Shown here: in pieces, positions 11,683 through 22,392 of the stretch | Position numbering within the stretch: the first letter of the stretch is position 1 | Layout: every line of letters begins with the position of its first letter | NCBI GenBank assembly: GCA_020284085.1 | Contig: JACEVL010000062.1 | Coordinates: 581,001 to 645,000 of the forward strand | Length of the DNA stretch: 64,000 nucleotides | Source: Aporrectodea caliginosa | Taxonomy: Eukaryota > Annelida > Clitellata > Crassiclitellata > Lumbricidae | Reading direction: 5' to 3' | Position numbers and translations under genes: made by a program | The notes under the pieces: generated by a model | Databases searched by the model: none | The model's input: the letters and a program-made list of their open reading frames with translations, nothing else | Told to the model about the DNA's origin: nothing

Positions 11683-11832
11683 TTATTTATCCCCTTCGGT
11701 GCCTTTTAGGAACTTGTTCCCATGGTACTCGACCATTTGCAGAACAAACTGTTTCTCTTCCTCGTTCCTGACCAGGGCTTCATTGAAGGGCTGCACGAGA
11801 GCCACTCCTTTCTCCGCCAAATCGATCGTCAC
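11683..11832 (-). pseudogene. Remnant of an uncharacterised transposase-like protein
   Basis: An open minus-strand segment reads VTIDLAEKGVALVQPFNE, then EEEKQFVLQMVEYHGNKF, then a stop. From memory this resembles the C-terminal NDxAERGVALIQ...KDEEQKQFLLQVV block of a widespread uncharacterised invertebrate protein. A second, frameshifted relative lies at 18790-18975 inside a terminal-inverted-repeat element. The assignment to a mobile element is inference. Confidence 0.4.
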
Positions 11833-11987
11833 TCTTGGGAATATGATGTCGTTTGCTTCACTCTATGATTGTTCTGACTCCCATTGTCGCGGGTCCCGAT
11901 CACCACAAAATGTCACACATGTATTTCTTAATGCACCCGATTAGCCTAAGGCCTGAAGACGTACTCATGGGTGTCCACTTATCTAAT

Positions 11988-11988
<1 letters not shown>

Positions 11989-12041
<53 letters not shown>
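11989..12041. repeat. TA microsatellite
   Basis: About 26 uninterrupted TA units in intron 2 of copy 1. Confidence 0.95.
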
Positions 12042-12046
<5 letters not shown>

Positions 12047-13022
12047 CATTCACATTAAGATAGACTTAATGCAAATGCGATGGAGATCATCATATTAATC
12101 AAAACTCTTGAGGCCAGATCTGAGAAGAATTACTGATTCTGACTTTCATATGTCAACTTTTTTGAAGTTTGTATATGGGCCTAGTAGGCCTATAAAATTA
12201 CCAATTTAGCTGTCACGCTATAATGGTACTGACGACGGTATCGGTATAAAAACTTCCTGAAAGCCGTCAATTTTGCAGACAATGCCGTCTTTAGGTATAG
12301 ACGATATATAGGTGGCTGCCTAGAGAGGCATTTTTCAAGGGGCGACAAATTCCGGCAAAATACATGGCGGTAACTTCCGTCAAAAAGATGTCATTTGTGT
12401 GTAAGGGGCGGCATTTTTGTTCTTGCCACTAGGAAAAACTGTCAAAGACTGCCAAAGTCCGCCACTGCTTGCAGAGAGTAAACAAAGTCCTTAAAATGGA
12501 AAAATAAAATTATGGTGAAGAAGGCCTTTGTAATTATAGTTTCTATATATTATAACGTATCAGATTCTATTTATAAATACCATATCTAAACAACGTACGT
12601 TATGGCGGCGATATATGGACACCGATGGTTAGATTCTATTTTACGTTGTCTAGAGTTTATAGACGGGTCAACAGCGAGGTGTATACTTTTCAATTAATTT
12701 TTACTAATCCAAATTATTACTACAAGGAAAGTAATCATTATAGAAATAATGTTATCTTAGCCATAAACCTAAATCCCAAACTAAACGAACCGATCTATTT
12801 ATGCGTGCTCTATTACCTGACAATGCACCTGATGCATTTTTTGTCTTCTGATTCTCTTAGTTTCTTTGTCTATTTGTATCATTCTGTCGATGCATCTCCG
12901 TGTAGGCCTATCTCTCGTTTTCTTTTCTTGTACCGTAATATTATTACGCATTTTGCTGATATCGTCATTGTCATCGCCAGCGTCAATACATGATTCAATT
13001 CGAGAGTTTCGCAGCATGCGAC

Positions 13023-13055
13023 AATAATTTTGGTTATAATATAACCAAAATTATT
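13023..13055. repeat. Perfect 33-bp palindrome in intron 2
   Basis: AATAATTTTGGTTATA, one central A, then its exact reverse complement. The left arm is ancestral: copies 3 and 4 have AATxATTTTGGTTA at this place without the inverted arm. Confidence 0.9.
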
Positions 13056-13073
13056 AAATCGCAGCGTACTTTG

Positions 13074-13120
13074 TTAGATTTCGCTTTAAACTGATAATAT
13101 CAGTTTAAAGCGAAATCTAA
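13074..13120. repeat. Perfect 47-bp palindrome in intron 2
   Basis: Two 23-base arms around a single A; the right arm begins TATCAGTTTAAAGC. The right arm is ancestral (compare TATCAGTTTAAAG in copy 4) and the left arm is the new inverted copy. It lies 18 bp after the preceding palindrome. Confidence 0.9.
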
Positions 13121-14087
13121 TAAGTTTTATATTATTTTGAAATAAGCAACAGTATTTTAGTTTCTATTTCAGATTAACTTCGCAGCGAATTCAAGTTGGA
13201 CCCAGTTTTAGCTCAGACGATCAGAACAAAAGCCGCTGCAGAGAGGAGGAAACCGACCCGCAGGTTGACGATCTTAGAAAAAGAATTGCTTGTTGCGAAT
13301 GAAGACAGTGCAGAAGTTGAAGTTTTCGACTCGATTAAATTAAGTTTCAGTCGTCGATTAAATTTCAAGGAATTAATTCGCCCCCTAGATAGGCTATATA
13401 TAGCATCATGCAATAGAAATAAAATATCATCGATTACAAAGGCGATGGTCAGTTGAAGGAAATCTTGAGGGTTGATCCAAATGGAAAATTGATAAAGAAA
13501 TGGTCAACTGGAGACGATTATGGTGACAGTCTAGTCTGTCTGTTACAGATGAATCGAATGTCATATTCACTGTTTACGAAAAACATAAATTTAATGAATA
13601 ATCGCCAGATGGACAACTGAAACGTGAAATAAATCTATCATCGGACGCAGGTATTCGTCATCTATGGCACGCTCTAAAACTGACCAATGGCAGGGCTTCT
13701 CATTTAAGGCGATCGATCGATCGATCTCCTTGGTCGATCGCCTAGCATAGGTCTGGTGGATCGATAAATCGATCGCGCAAATCGAGCGCGATCGATTTAC
13801 TCCAAGAGGAAACTGGAGCCATTGTTTTATTTACCTAATTTACATTACTTTAATTTTTGCTTACTTGCGGCGGCGGTGAAGGACTGAAGGTGTTCGGAAC
13901 GCAGCGTTTCGTGACCTGAGTGGTCGCTGCTTATTTCGTGCAATATGATTAGTCATAACAACACGGTGGACATCTCCCGCGAAACGTCATTATTTTGTAA
14001 GTTCGTAGCGTCACTAATTTGGGAAATTATTGAAAGCAACAATGGCGGCGACGGTGCCGAAGTGGAATAATTATATATGTACAGTTT

Positions 14088-14297
14088 AGCAACGGCGCTC
14101 GTTTTCGGTTGCTGGCCGGGCTGGCCCTAGGACTGGAATGAGCTCCCTGTTGCTCTCCGCCTAATGAATATAGAGTTCACACGAACGGTCACGTCATTAT
14201 ATCTGTAATAACTTAATGAGTAACGACTTTTGTCTTATTTGGCCGTGGCTGGACTAGGAGCGCTTCTGAGTCGATCACATTGAAGGGGCGCTATAAG
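14088..14297 (+). mobile_element. LINE 3' tail nested in the hAT element
   Basis: A degenerate C-terminal coding remnant (TTTTCGGTTGCTGGC, TGGAATGAGCTCCCTG) is followed by AGGAGCGCTTCTGAG and GAAGGGGCGCTATAAG, the tail of the LINE family at 7300-8867. Confidence 0.65.
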
Positions 14298-14368
14298 CTT
14301 ATGAAAACTAATTAATAATACTATCAATAGTAATAATAACTGAACTGAACTGAGATAGGCCTACTAGA

Positions 14369-14467
14369 TTAGTACTATATAATATGCAGCTAATACGTAC
14401 TATATAATATGCAGCTAATACGTACTATATAATATGCAGCTAATACGTACTATATAATATGCAGCTA
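14369..14467. repeat. 25-bp minisatellite, about four units
   Basis: Near-identical tandem units of CAGCTAATACGTACTATATA plus ATATG, inside the hAT element. Confidence 0.92.
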
Positions 14468-15080
14468 AATGAATACGATACACAAAATACGCTGCAGTAT
14501 ACGAAAACTCTCGAGGTCGATCGCGCACCGATCGCCTACGCAATCCTGCGCGATCGATTTTCAAATCGCCTTCTATTTTCAAATGAGAAGCTCTGCCAAT
14601 GGTCATTTCTTGGTCAGTCATGCCTTTTCCCATGGTAATGGTCTGCAGGAATTATGCCTAGTGGATACAGAAGGAAAACTTAAAAAGTCATTCGGTGGAA
14701 AACCTGGATCTAGGTCTACTATCGGACAAATGGATCGTCCCGTCCATTTGTCCGTCGATAAAAATGGATTTGTGTTGGTCGCTTATCGAGGTAGCGGTAT
14801 TTGTCGAGTTTTATTATTGGATTCAGACTTGGAATCTAAGAGAGAAATTCTCTCAGAAAAACATGCATTAGGCCTACAATATCTGCGGAGGATTGTTCTG
14901 GATGAATGAAATGGACGACTGTTTGTGGGTGACAACGAATCGAACAATCAACAGATTTTGATTTTCGATTTCGATTACAAATTTTTTAAGTGAACATCTA
15001 CTTAAGGATGAATGTAATATGCTTTTTTGTTTTATTATTGAATTTCTAACCAACATTCGAAAGTATATAATTCAATATTT

Positions 15081-15560
15081 CGTCGGCCGAGAATTAGGTT
15101 GTTCTAACTGCAAGAATGTTGTTTTCGAGAAAACGGCAGAAGTATCTTTGTACAGCAAAATGATACATTCAAGTAGCGAGTAAGCTATCAATAAATAGCT
15201 CTGGAGAATCAGCATTTTTCAGCAACAATGTTGCCTATGTTATTTTTTTTGTTTATTTAAATTGTTTTTCAATTTTGGAGTTATATAGGCCTATAGTTTG
15301 AGATAGAACAACATAGCGCTCAATGCCTGGCTAAAAATAGGGTCGGCCGCGTTTCACGTGGACATAGAACAAGCTAGTCCGTAAACATACTGTCAAAATG
15401 GACATAGAACACTATAATTCTGGGTGTTTTGGTACTTCCGAAATGTCTATGAATGTTCTAACTTCATGTGGGGATAGAGCAAGCTGCGCCAAATTCAACG
15501 GTATCAAAATGTCCCAAAACATAAAAAGTGGAGTTAGAACAACCTGATTCTCGGCCGACG
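15081..15560. mobile_element. MITE with 29-bp inverted termini
   Basis: Ends CGTCGGCCGAGAATTAGGTT... and ...AACCTGATTCTCGGCCGACG are inverted repeats of about 29 bp with one mismatch. ATTT flanks both ends (possible 4-bp target duplication); other copies have the uninterrupted ATTT site in their 3' flank. Inside, TAGAACAA/TTGTTCTA words recur at least six times in both orientations. No coding sequence seen. Confidence 0.82.
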
Positions 15561-15821
15561 ATTTCTCGAATTTTGGAAATTTTTCTTTTCTTATGTGCTT
15601 AGTCTTTTAGATTCTGGTGATGCTTTGCCTGACTTTTTATATCCATCGCAACTGCATAAGACATTCAACCCAGTTTTTCTAATTTCCTATATATCTCGAT
15701 GATTAATTTGAATTTGAATTTTCATCAAAATATTAATATTACGAATCAGAATTATAGTGGGCTGTTAATGTGCAAATTAGTTTAATTCCCCTTAAGACTG
15801 TAGTCGTCAGAAAAGACAATT

Positions 15822-16447
15822 TTCTGCTGGCACTCTTATACCAATAAGTGGTTTCTTGAATTCAAACTGTTAACTGTTGAACAAATTAGGATAGCGCAGG
15901 TAGGCGAATTCATGTATCGGTACGAGCACAATCTATTACCAGCTATAATGCTATATATCATAAACTCTTTCTCCTTACCTCTGAAATTCATTCCTATCCC
16001 ACTAGAAGCACTAAGTTGTATCGACAGCCCTTTGCCCACACAAATACTCGACTGTTTTCCATTAGATTCGCTGGGGCTAAGGTATGGAACAATATTCCCC
16101 TATGGATCCGACAATTGACTGCTTTACAAATATTTAAGAATAAATTACGCCACTATCTGATACATCTAGACATTTGAATGATTGCTATTTACTGCTATGG
16201 GTGTTTAGCTAAGTTCTATTAGTTAAGTTATCCTAATTTTTTGTTTAATTCCTGTCTCCGAAAGTAAGCTTGCTGTCCTGTGTTATCGGAACTTTTCATT
16301 TCAATACCTGGGTGGCCCTATTAAGCGGGATCGTCCATCCCTTCAGGGTCCTCCACTTGGTAACCGCAACGTCATTGAATGTACACTGCTATAATTGTTA
16401 AATATGTTGTCGGTTACAGGAAAAATAAATTGAATTGAATTGAATTG
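15822..16447 (+). mobile_element. 5'-truncated LINE with 28-bp target duplication
   Basis: Flanked by a 28-bp direct repeat with one mismatch (15794-15821 and 16448-16475, AAGACTGTA...GACAATT). The 3' part encodes an RT-ORF C-terminus, WNNIPLWIRQLTALQIFKNK, then a stop, and the tail is a TTGAA microsatellite. The long target duplication fits target-primed reverse transcription. Confidence 0.85.
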
Positions 16448-16692
16448 AAGACTGTACTCGTCAGAAAAGACAATTGTTGCGCTTAAAGTTTATGGTTATA
16501 CGGTAACATCTCGAAAAACATTGATGTGGCCATCTGGCCAATAGACCATACTTAGAAATTAATGGCAATTATGATTTTAGATTGTTTTCAAGCTGGTGTA
16601 ACATGTTTGTCTGTAGAGGCAGTAAAATTGACAAAAGTCCATAATAATTCTACTTTTTACGAAGGTCAAAAATGAAGCAGTTCTTATGACTT

Positions 16693-16856
16693 AGGAATCA
16701 GTTACCTCAGACCCTTAGGACTTACCTTCTCTCTATTTCTTTTGACCAGTTCCGTCAGCGCCTGAAAACCTCTCCTTACCAGTGAAGACACTGGCCCGGG
16801 TCGGGGAGCGCCTCTGTTTTGAGTGGCGCTATATAAATGCTCGATTACGATTACGA
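16693..16856 (+). mobile_element. Short LINE 3' fragment
   Basis: Encodes LLSISFDQFRQRLKTSPYQ and a stop, then GAGTGGCGCTATATAAAT and TTACGA repeats. Same tail family as the minus-strand copy at 1594-2140. Confidence 0.75.
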
Positions 16857-17048
16857 CTAAAGCGTGATGAATGACGTGCCCAGATTTTAAGATTGTGAGT
16901 AGGCCTACGTCACGTTCGCCGCTCCTTTCTTAGGATTGGTCGCTGGTGTTTTCTGGTGATCACAGACGGTAGCTGGAGAGATGCCAGTGGCCCACCACCG
17001 ATTCGCGCTTACCTTGGGATTGTCACGTGGTGAAGTACGAAACTCGTG

Positions 17049-17952
17049 CAGTGGCGGATCCAGAGGGGGGCACTTGGGGCGGTCGCCCCCCCCTAAGAGT
17101 CCGAGAATTAATTAATTTATTTGATTGCTATTTGTGTTGTTTTTTAAATTAATTTTATATAGTCTCTGCACACAAACACACAGCACCTATATTATTACTC
17201 TTTGCATAGCCTATCCTAAAATATTTTCCCCTCTGATACAACGTATGTATACAGTAGAATGAGGTTACTTTTGCCCATGGCACTGATGACTATGTGGCCC
17301 AAATTGAAAAATTAGTGTTTCACCTTCTGGCCTTCCGTAGTTATCTCGTGGTTTCGACATCGACGACGTCTATTTTGTTTTATTCCCATGCATGTAGACC
17401 TACATTCAGCTCCAAATTTTTAGCATATTTTATTATTCCTCTGTAGGCCTATAGAGTGTAGACAACTCCATTTTAACATACTTTATTCAAACGATATAAA
17501 ACCTAAGAAGCAATCATTTGGATTGCTGAAAATAATTCTTTACGTTAATATTAGTTGGATTTATTAAAATCCTTCTTTGCGAATAGGTCTAAATAGAAGT
17601 TGGATTAATAAAAAAATAATTCATTGCGTAAATAGAAGTTCCATTGATGACAGTAATCATTAAGCTAAAAATCATTGAAATAATTAAATACGCCAAATGG
17701 AGTTGACCATCCATAATAATTAAATACACTATTACTCTTTACTGACAAAAACAAGAATGAAATTCATTAATTCAAGTCGAACATTTAGATAACGTCCCTT
17801 CAAGAAAACTACTCAGAGGCCAGTGGCGGCGCCAGCTACATGTATAGGCTACAATTTCACCATTTATATTGCGTTTGATATAATTACTAAATCGCTCATG
17901 GGAACCCACAGAAATCGCCCCCCCGTAAAGAAAAAGTCTAGATCCGCCCCTA
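17049..17952. mobile_element. Degenerate hAT element with internal minisatellite
   Basis: The left end CAGTGGCGGATCCAGAGG is matched by right-end GATCCGCCCCTA. The flanks AACTCGTG (17041-17048) and AACTCATG (17953-17960) are an 8-bp target duplication with one change, and copy 4 (58765 onwards) is the empty site. Inside, at about 17459-17722, lies a second inverted pair (ACAACTCCATTT/AAATGGAGTTG) enclosing ~37-bp tandem units of AGAAGTTGGATT type. Confidence 0.75.
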
Positions 17953-18399
17953 AACTCATGAAGGACATCTTGAATAAAGCCTAAGCTCTTAATTTAAACA
18001 TTACATAGTTATTTTCTTCAAATTAAAGATTGAGTGACTTCGTAGGCTAACGATGACTTGTTATTATCTATTGAGAAGGTGTTTGAACTTGTGCGCACGT
18101 GTCAGCCTAAGAGGTATTTAAAGCCCGGAAACCAATTTCTTAAATAAGACCTATTAAAAAAATCGAGACTAGCAAAGTAATCTCTGGTAAAGGTGCTCTC
18201 AGCGGTGGCTGTTTAATGTTCGTAATTGCTTTCCCTAAAGAGGACCGACCGTCTCTCAAGTCTTTCAAGAACCAACGAGCATAATCAGCGTTTTTTGTGG
18301 TACCGAATAGGCCATAAAGTAAGTATCTAGATAATATATACAATTATAATTATATGCATGATACATACAATCATACACATGTATGTATGTACATATGCA

Positions 18400-20151
18400 T
18401 TAGTGCGGTTCAAAAATTAAAAGTTGGAAATACATTGCTCCACAAGGCTGCCCTTGTTACACATGAAAATATGAGTCTCTATGCAAAATTTTGGAAAGAT
18501 TGGATTATATTTAGAGGTCGCTATGTTTTTCGACTTTTTGCTATATAGTATGAACTTGTCAAAAACATGTATAATTTTGATTTTTTTCAAATCAGTTATA
18601 TATTTTTGTTCAAGTCAGTTATTATATTGAAAAATAAACAGCCAAATTTAGAAATATAAACTGCAGTGTTAGGCTACTGCTTTGTCAGGCTGCATTAAGT
18701 TTGTAATGAAATATAGTTTGGATAATTAAAGAAGTTTTTCAGTCTGCATAAATCCCGTCATTGAAGTGCTTGAAAACCCGCAACTTACTTTATTTCATTT
18801 TGCCTTCGTTGTAAAAGAAAATTTTGTCCGATGACTGAAGACAAGTTGCAGCAAGTAGGCCAATAATATTGTTTCTGTGACTCATCTTTATTACATCATT
18901 GTAAGAATGGATCAGAGCCACTTCACGTTGTGCGCAGTCATTGACGACCATCAACAGTTTGACATTTGCCTTCATCGACTGGAAAGTAGGGTCCAGTGGT
19001 CAGGGAGTAGAAGCCTTTGATAGGAGGCTGTGGGTTGTTCTTGACCCTAGGTGGTTAGAAGATCAATCAGTTTTAAAGATCTCCTTGTGACATACGCTTC
19101 CAATGGAGTCTGGTGGTCGAAGGATTTCCTGTCCAGACGCTGCATGGATAGCGGATTAGGTGGATGAGTAAGATTGTATTACCAGAGCAGTCTCGATGTC
19201 TTCAGTGACACGCTCATCAAAGAAAGCGCGTGGCTATAAGGTGTTCGAAGAAATATAAGAGATGACGACTGAAAGAGTTAATTTAAATATACCTCAAACT
19301 GTAACTCCTTGAATCAGCAGAAATATTGGCTCATACAACTTCCAGTGCTTGCGAACACCAGAATCAGCACGCTGTGCGGGATTCTAGCTATCTCCCGAAT
19401 TACCAACGCAGCGAATATTGTCGCTTTCGTGGCATCACCAACTATTAGTCTATTCTGGTAATGCAACATGAAATTCCTCAGGATTGCCTCATTTTTGGGA
19501 GTCCAGACCCAAGAATGTGTTTCTCAAGCATCCCTAACAACCAACATTGTGGGGAACTCCCTGTTGATGCCAGTTCCACCATAGCTGCCGGTTTGTCACG
19601 TATGAGCTTTTATTGCAGAAAGTGAAAAAACATGTGCTGTAAGCTTATTTCATATTCAAGGCTGGCTTCACAGATAAAAAATACCATATTCATGCTAAAT
19701 TAGCAGCATATATAGAGCAATATTGAACAATCCAATTGTATAATTATGAAACGAATTGTAATGAAAAGTTGGCATGCAAAATTTAAAAATTAGCTATAAG
19801 CCAACAACCGTTTATCTATCAGAAAGAACTTGAAACAAGTGTTTTATTTGTAAATAAGCTTAATATTCTTTTAGTTGCTTAAATACAGTTGGCATATTGA
19901 TCATGATTTAGAAGATGGTGCTTGATGTTCATAGGTGCTAATTTTAATTCCTAATGCAGCTATTAACGCGTCAGATGCACAATTTTTGCAATTTCTACAA
20001 AAAGTGTCAAAACCTAGCGACCTCTGAACATGCTCAGATCTCTTCAATTTTTGCAGCACAGAGTCTTCTAGTCAAGTGTAACAAGCGCAGCCTTGTGGAG
20101 CAGCATATTTTGAAAAATATTTATTTCCAATGTAAGTTTGGACCACACTAA
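18400..20151 (-). mobile_element. DNA transposon with ~150-bp inverted termini and a degenerate ORF
   Basis: The ends TTAGTGCGGTTCAAA and CCACACTAA begin long imperfect inverted repeats that share CTCCACAAGGCTGC and TTGTTACAC. TA flanks both sides. On the minus strand at 18790-18975 a frameshifted ORF reads LLMVVNDCAQREVALIHSYN then, in another frame, KDESQKQ; it is homologous to the remnant at 11683-11832. A further piece near 19200 reads FFDERVTEDIETALV. The superfamily is unknown and the element is inactive. Confidence 0.65.
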
Positions 20152-20529
20152 TGTATGTACGCATGTATGTATGTGGTACGCACGCATGCATGAAGGATTG
20201 AAGGTACTTAACTCAGTCGAACTAATATTCTCGTCGCTTGTTAAGATGCACCTGATTAAATCCTAGGCCAAGCAATGTTCACAACGCTTTTCAAAGGTTG
20301 CTAAAGTGCGATCAATAAAAGCATACAGGCAGACGTACATACATACATACATATACACACACACATACCTACTAAGCACCTCTTAAAGGCGGTGCACTCG
20401 TGACTGCCACATAAATGACCGATTATCCCTAAAGAACATTATAGAACTAATTAAAATTGATTGTTGAAGAGATCATCATTGGCCTCACAATGATAATGCT
20501 ACCGAAACTCTTAAGTCCAGTCAGGCACG

Positions 20530-20775
20530 TTTATTAAGGTAGTTTAATGAGCGTAGCGTAGACATGTTGACTGTGGAGCCATGGTCTCAACTGCGTTCTG
20601 TCGCGAAATACAACTCAACTGACTTGGAAAGCAAGCGAGTCTAGATGAAGGACATTCGCTGTATCAGGTCCAACAGTATTGAATGCTCTGCCTGTCGCGC
20701 TTCGGGAACACGATTCATGGATTGAAGGCTTCCGAAGTACGTCGAAGACTTATTTGTCCATAATGCCATAACATT
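20530..20775 (+). mobile_element. LINE C-terminal fragment
   Basis: Reads TFAVSGPTVLNALPVALREH, then FRSTSKTYLSIMP and a stop, typical of the tail of CR1/L2-like ORF2. The rest of 20152-21436 has no gene; ACAT/ACAC simple repeats occur near 20335-20365. Confidence 0.7.
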
Positions 20776-20868
20776 AGCAGCTACCTTAGTGCATTTGCTG
20801 GGCATTTAGTTACGTTATTTTACGCATTAAATATCGACTAAGGCCTACTGCATTATAGTTGTTATTGT

Positions 20869-21064
<196 letters not shown>

Positions 21065-21436
21065 CTGTCCTAAATATGTCTGGAACGGCCGCTCACTCAA
21101 CAAGTTATTATTAATACACAAGGCCTCAACTGACGGTGCACCAAAACCAAGCCGTAAGTAGGAATAAAATCTACGATAGGAACTCATTATTATCATTATT
21201 TGTTACTGCTATTATCGGAATTACCAATTGGCTAATTGAATATCGCCGAATAATGCCGTCATGTTGCACTTGTTCGAATGACGTCATCTGGGACCAACTG
21301 TTTCGTACCTTGGAGTTGAGTCGATTTTCATTCAAATCCTATTCTGTTTCGATGCTTCCCATCCCCTCACCTCTCTCGCTGCTCAAGTTTCAAACTCAAT
21401 AAACCATAATTGAATTTATTAGACTACCCTGGGATC

Positions 21437-22392
21437 TTCGTAATCGTAATCGTAATCGTAATCGAGCGCAGGGCACCAGCTTATTCACGAGCGCTGCGTC
21501 TAATCAGAGGGGTTGTCCAAAAGAGTAGTCCGAGGGAGGTCCGAGTCCGGTTTCCAGGGGATCAGAGAGGGCACAGCAGATGTTAAGGCGGGTGTCTTTT
21601 AGGTCGAGGATTGGAAGGTACAGGATCAGATGAGTCCAGGATAAGAGTTCTTGAAAAGCAGAGACTTTAGTTTCGAGTGGAAAGCCTTGGGGGTGATGGA
21701 AAGAGGAGCCTGAGGCAGATGATGGTGGATGATTGGCGATGCTGGTGGAGGAACCGAAAAAGTGCGGAATTCAGGAGGTAGATCGTTCCAGAGACGCGGC
21801 GCAGTGTTGGATATTGCTCGGTTGGAGAACTTGAGATGAGTAGTGACCGGGGGTCTAGAAAGAGTGAGAACGGAGGATGATCGGGTAGAACGGGCTGGCT
21901 GGATGGTGAAGAGTTCGCGAAGATATCTGGGCTGGGAGTGTTGTAGGGAGTTGTAGGTTAGTGATAGGACTTTGAAGTGAATTCGCTCTGGGATTTTAAC
22001 CAATGGAGTGATTTGAGGATTGGAGTGATGTGATGATGCTTGGGCGTTCTGGTGACGGCTCTGGCTAATGAGTTTTGGATGAGCTGCAGACGCTTTAGTT
22101 GGGTGGCTTCAAGGTTGAGAAAGAGGGAATTGCAATAGTCGAGCTTTGAGTGGACAATGGAGGTAGCAATGGTGGAGGCAGTTTTGAAGTCGAGCATGGG
22201 TCGGATGCGGCGGAGGTCACGAATGTGCATGAAGCAGGAGCACGAGAGGTTGGAGATGTGATTAGAGAAGGAGAGATGTGGATCAAAAGTAACACCAAGA
22301 TTGCGGACAGGGGCATCAGAGGTGAAGGTAAGAGATGAAGAGTTAGTGGATAGGTGTATTGAAAGGTCAGGTATTTTTTTGATTTGGATCAG
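21437..22392 (-). mobile_element. LINE 3' half, minus strand
   Basis: Minus-strand frames encode VRNLGVTFDPHLSFSNHIS, then SIVHSKLDYCNSLFLNLEAT, RLQLIQNSLARAVTRTPKHH and NTAPRLWNDLPPEFR, the C-terminal part of a non-LTR retrotransposon ORF2. One frameshift near 21970 separates the two pieces. The 3' tail is a TTACGA repeat (21437-21461). The same family occurs on the + strand at 45850-46510. Confidence 0.85.

Larger units (their letters stand above)
10965..13022 (+). other. Intron 2 of copy 1: mainly repeats
   Basis: Holds the half of a hairpin element shared with copy 4 (11155-11300), a 160-bp palindrome (11301-11460), a remnant of an uncharacterised transposase-like ORF (11683-11832, minus), a TA microsatellite (11989-12041) and a degenerate GGCGACAAATT-type repeat at about 12215-12480. 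From about 12600 it matches the 3' part of intron 2 in copies 3 and 4. Confidence 0.6.
13691..14595. mobile_element. Non-autonomous hAT element inside the NHL exon
   Basis: Ends CAGGGCTTCTCATTT and AAATGAGAAGCTCTG are flanked by CCAATGG (13684-13690 and 14596-14602), 7-8 bp of the exon's own ACCAATGGTCA. GATCGATC-rich subterminal repeats lie at both ends. It contains a LINE tail (about 14088-14297) and a 25-bp minisatellite (14369-14467). No transposase was seen. Confidence 0.85.
13173..14993 (+). pseudogene. TRIM-NHL-like copy 1, exon 3: wrecked NHL propeller exon
   Basis: Acceptor CTATTTCAG is present, but the first complete codon is TAA where copies 3 and 4 have ACA or GAA. The frame then reads LRSEFKLDPVLAQTIRTKAA and RRLTILEKELLVAN, as in the family. 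Further damage includes a lost stretch near 13425, a stop in NE* at about 13604, an inserted 905-bp hAT (13691-14595) and TGA for TCA in the last blade at about 14907. Between lesions, blade sequences such as FGGKPGSRSTIGQMDRPVHLSV and LLLDSDLESKREILSEKH remain clear. This exon cannot encode a propeller; spliced transcripts would end at its first codon. Confidence 0.88.
16476..18399 (+). other. 3' flank of copy 1, shared with copies 3 and 4, with insertions
   Basis: It resembles 50620-51110 and 58320-60890 (GTAGGCCTACGTCACGTTC, ATTGTCACGTGGTGAAG, AAGTAATCTCTGGTAAAGG). A LINE tail is inserted at 16693-16856 and a hAT at 17049-17952. No gene seen. Confidence 0.6.

Noticed and set aside
12625..12993. 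122-codon frame in intron 2 of copy 1
   Set aside because: The equivalent intron sequences of copies 3 and 4 align at the DNA level but do not keep this frame.
13196..13456. An 86-codon frame starting at a TTG, as if a separate gene
   Set aside because: It is the first part of the degenerate exon 3 of copy 1; the TTG is a leucine codon. The same applies to 29596, 48378 and the ATG at 56475.
22150..22338. Gly/Glu-rich + strand ORF
   Set aside because: It is the antisense of a LINE ORF2 fragment on the minus strand.
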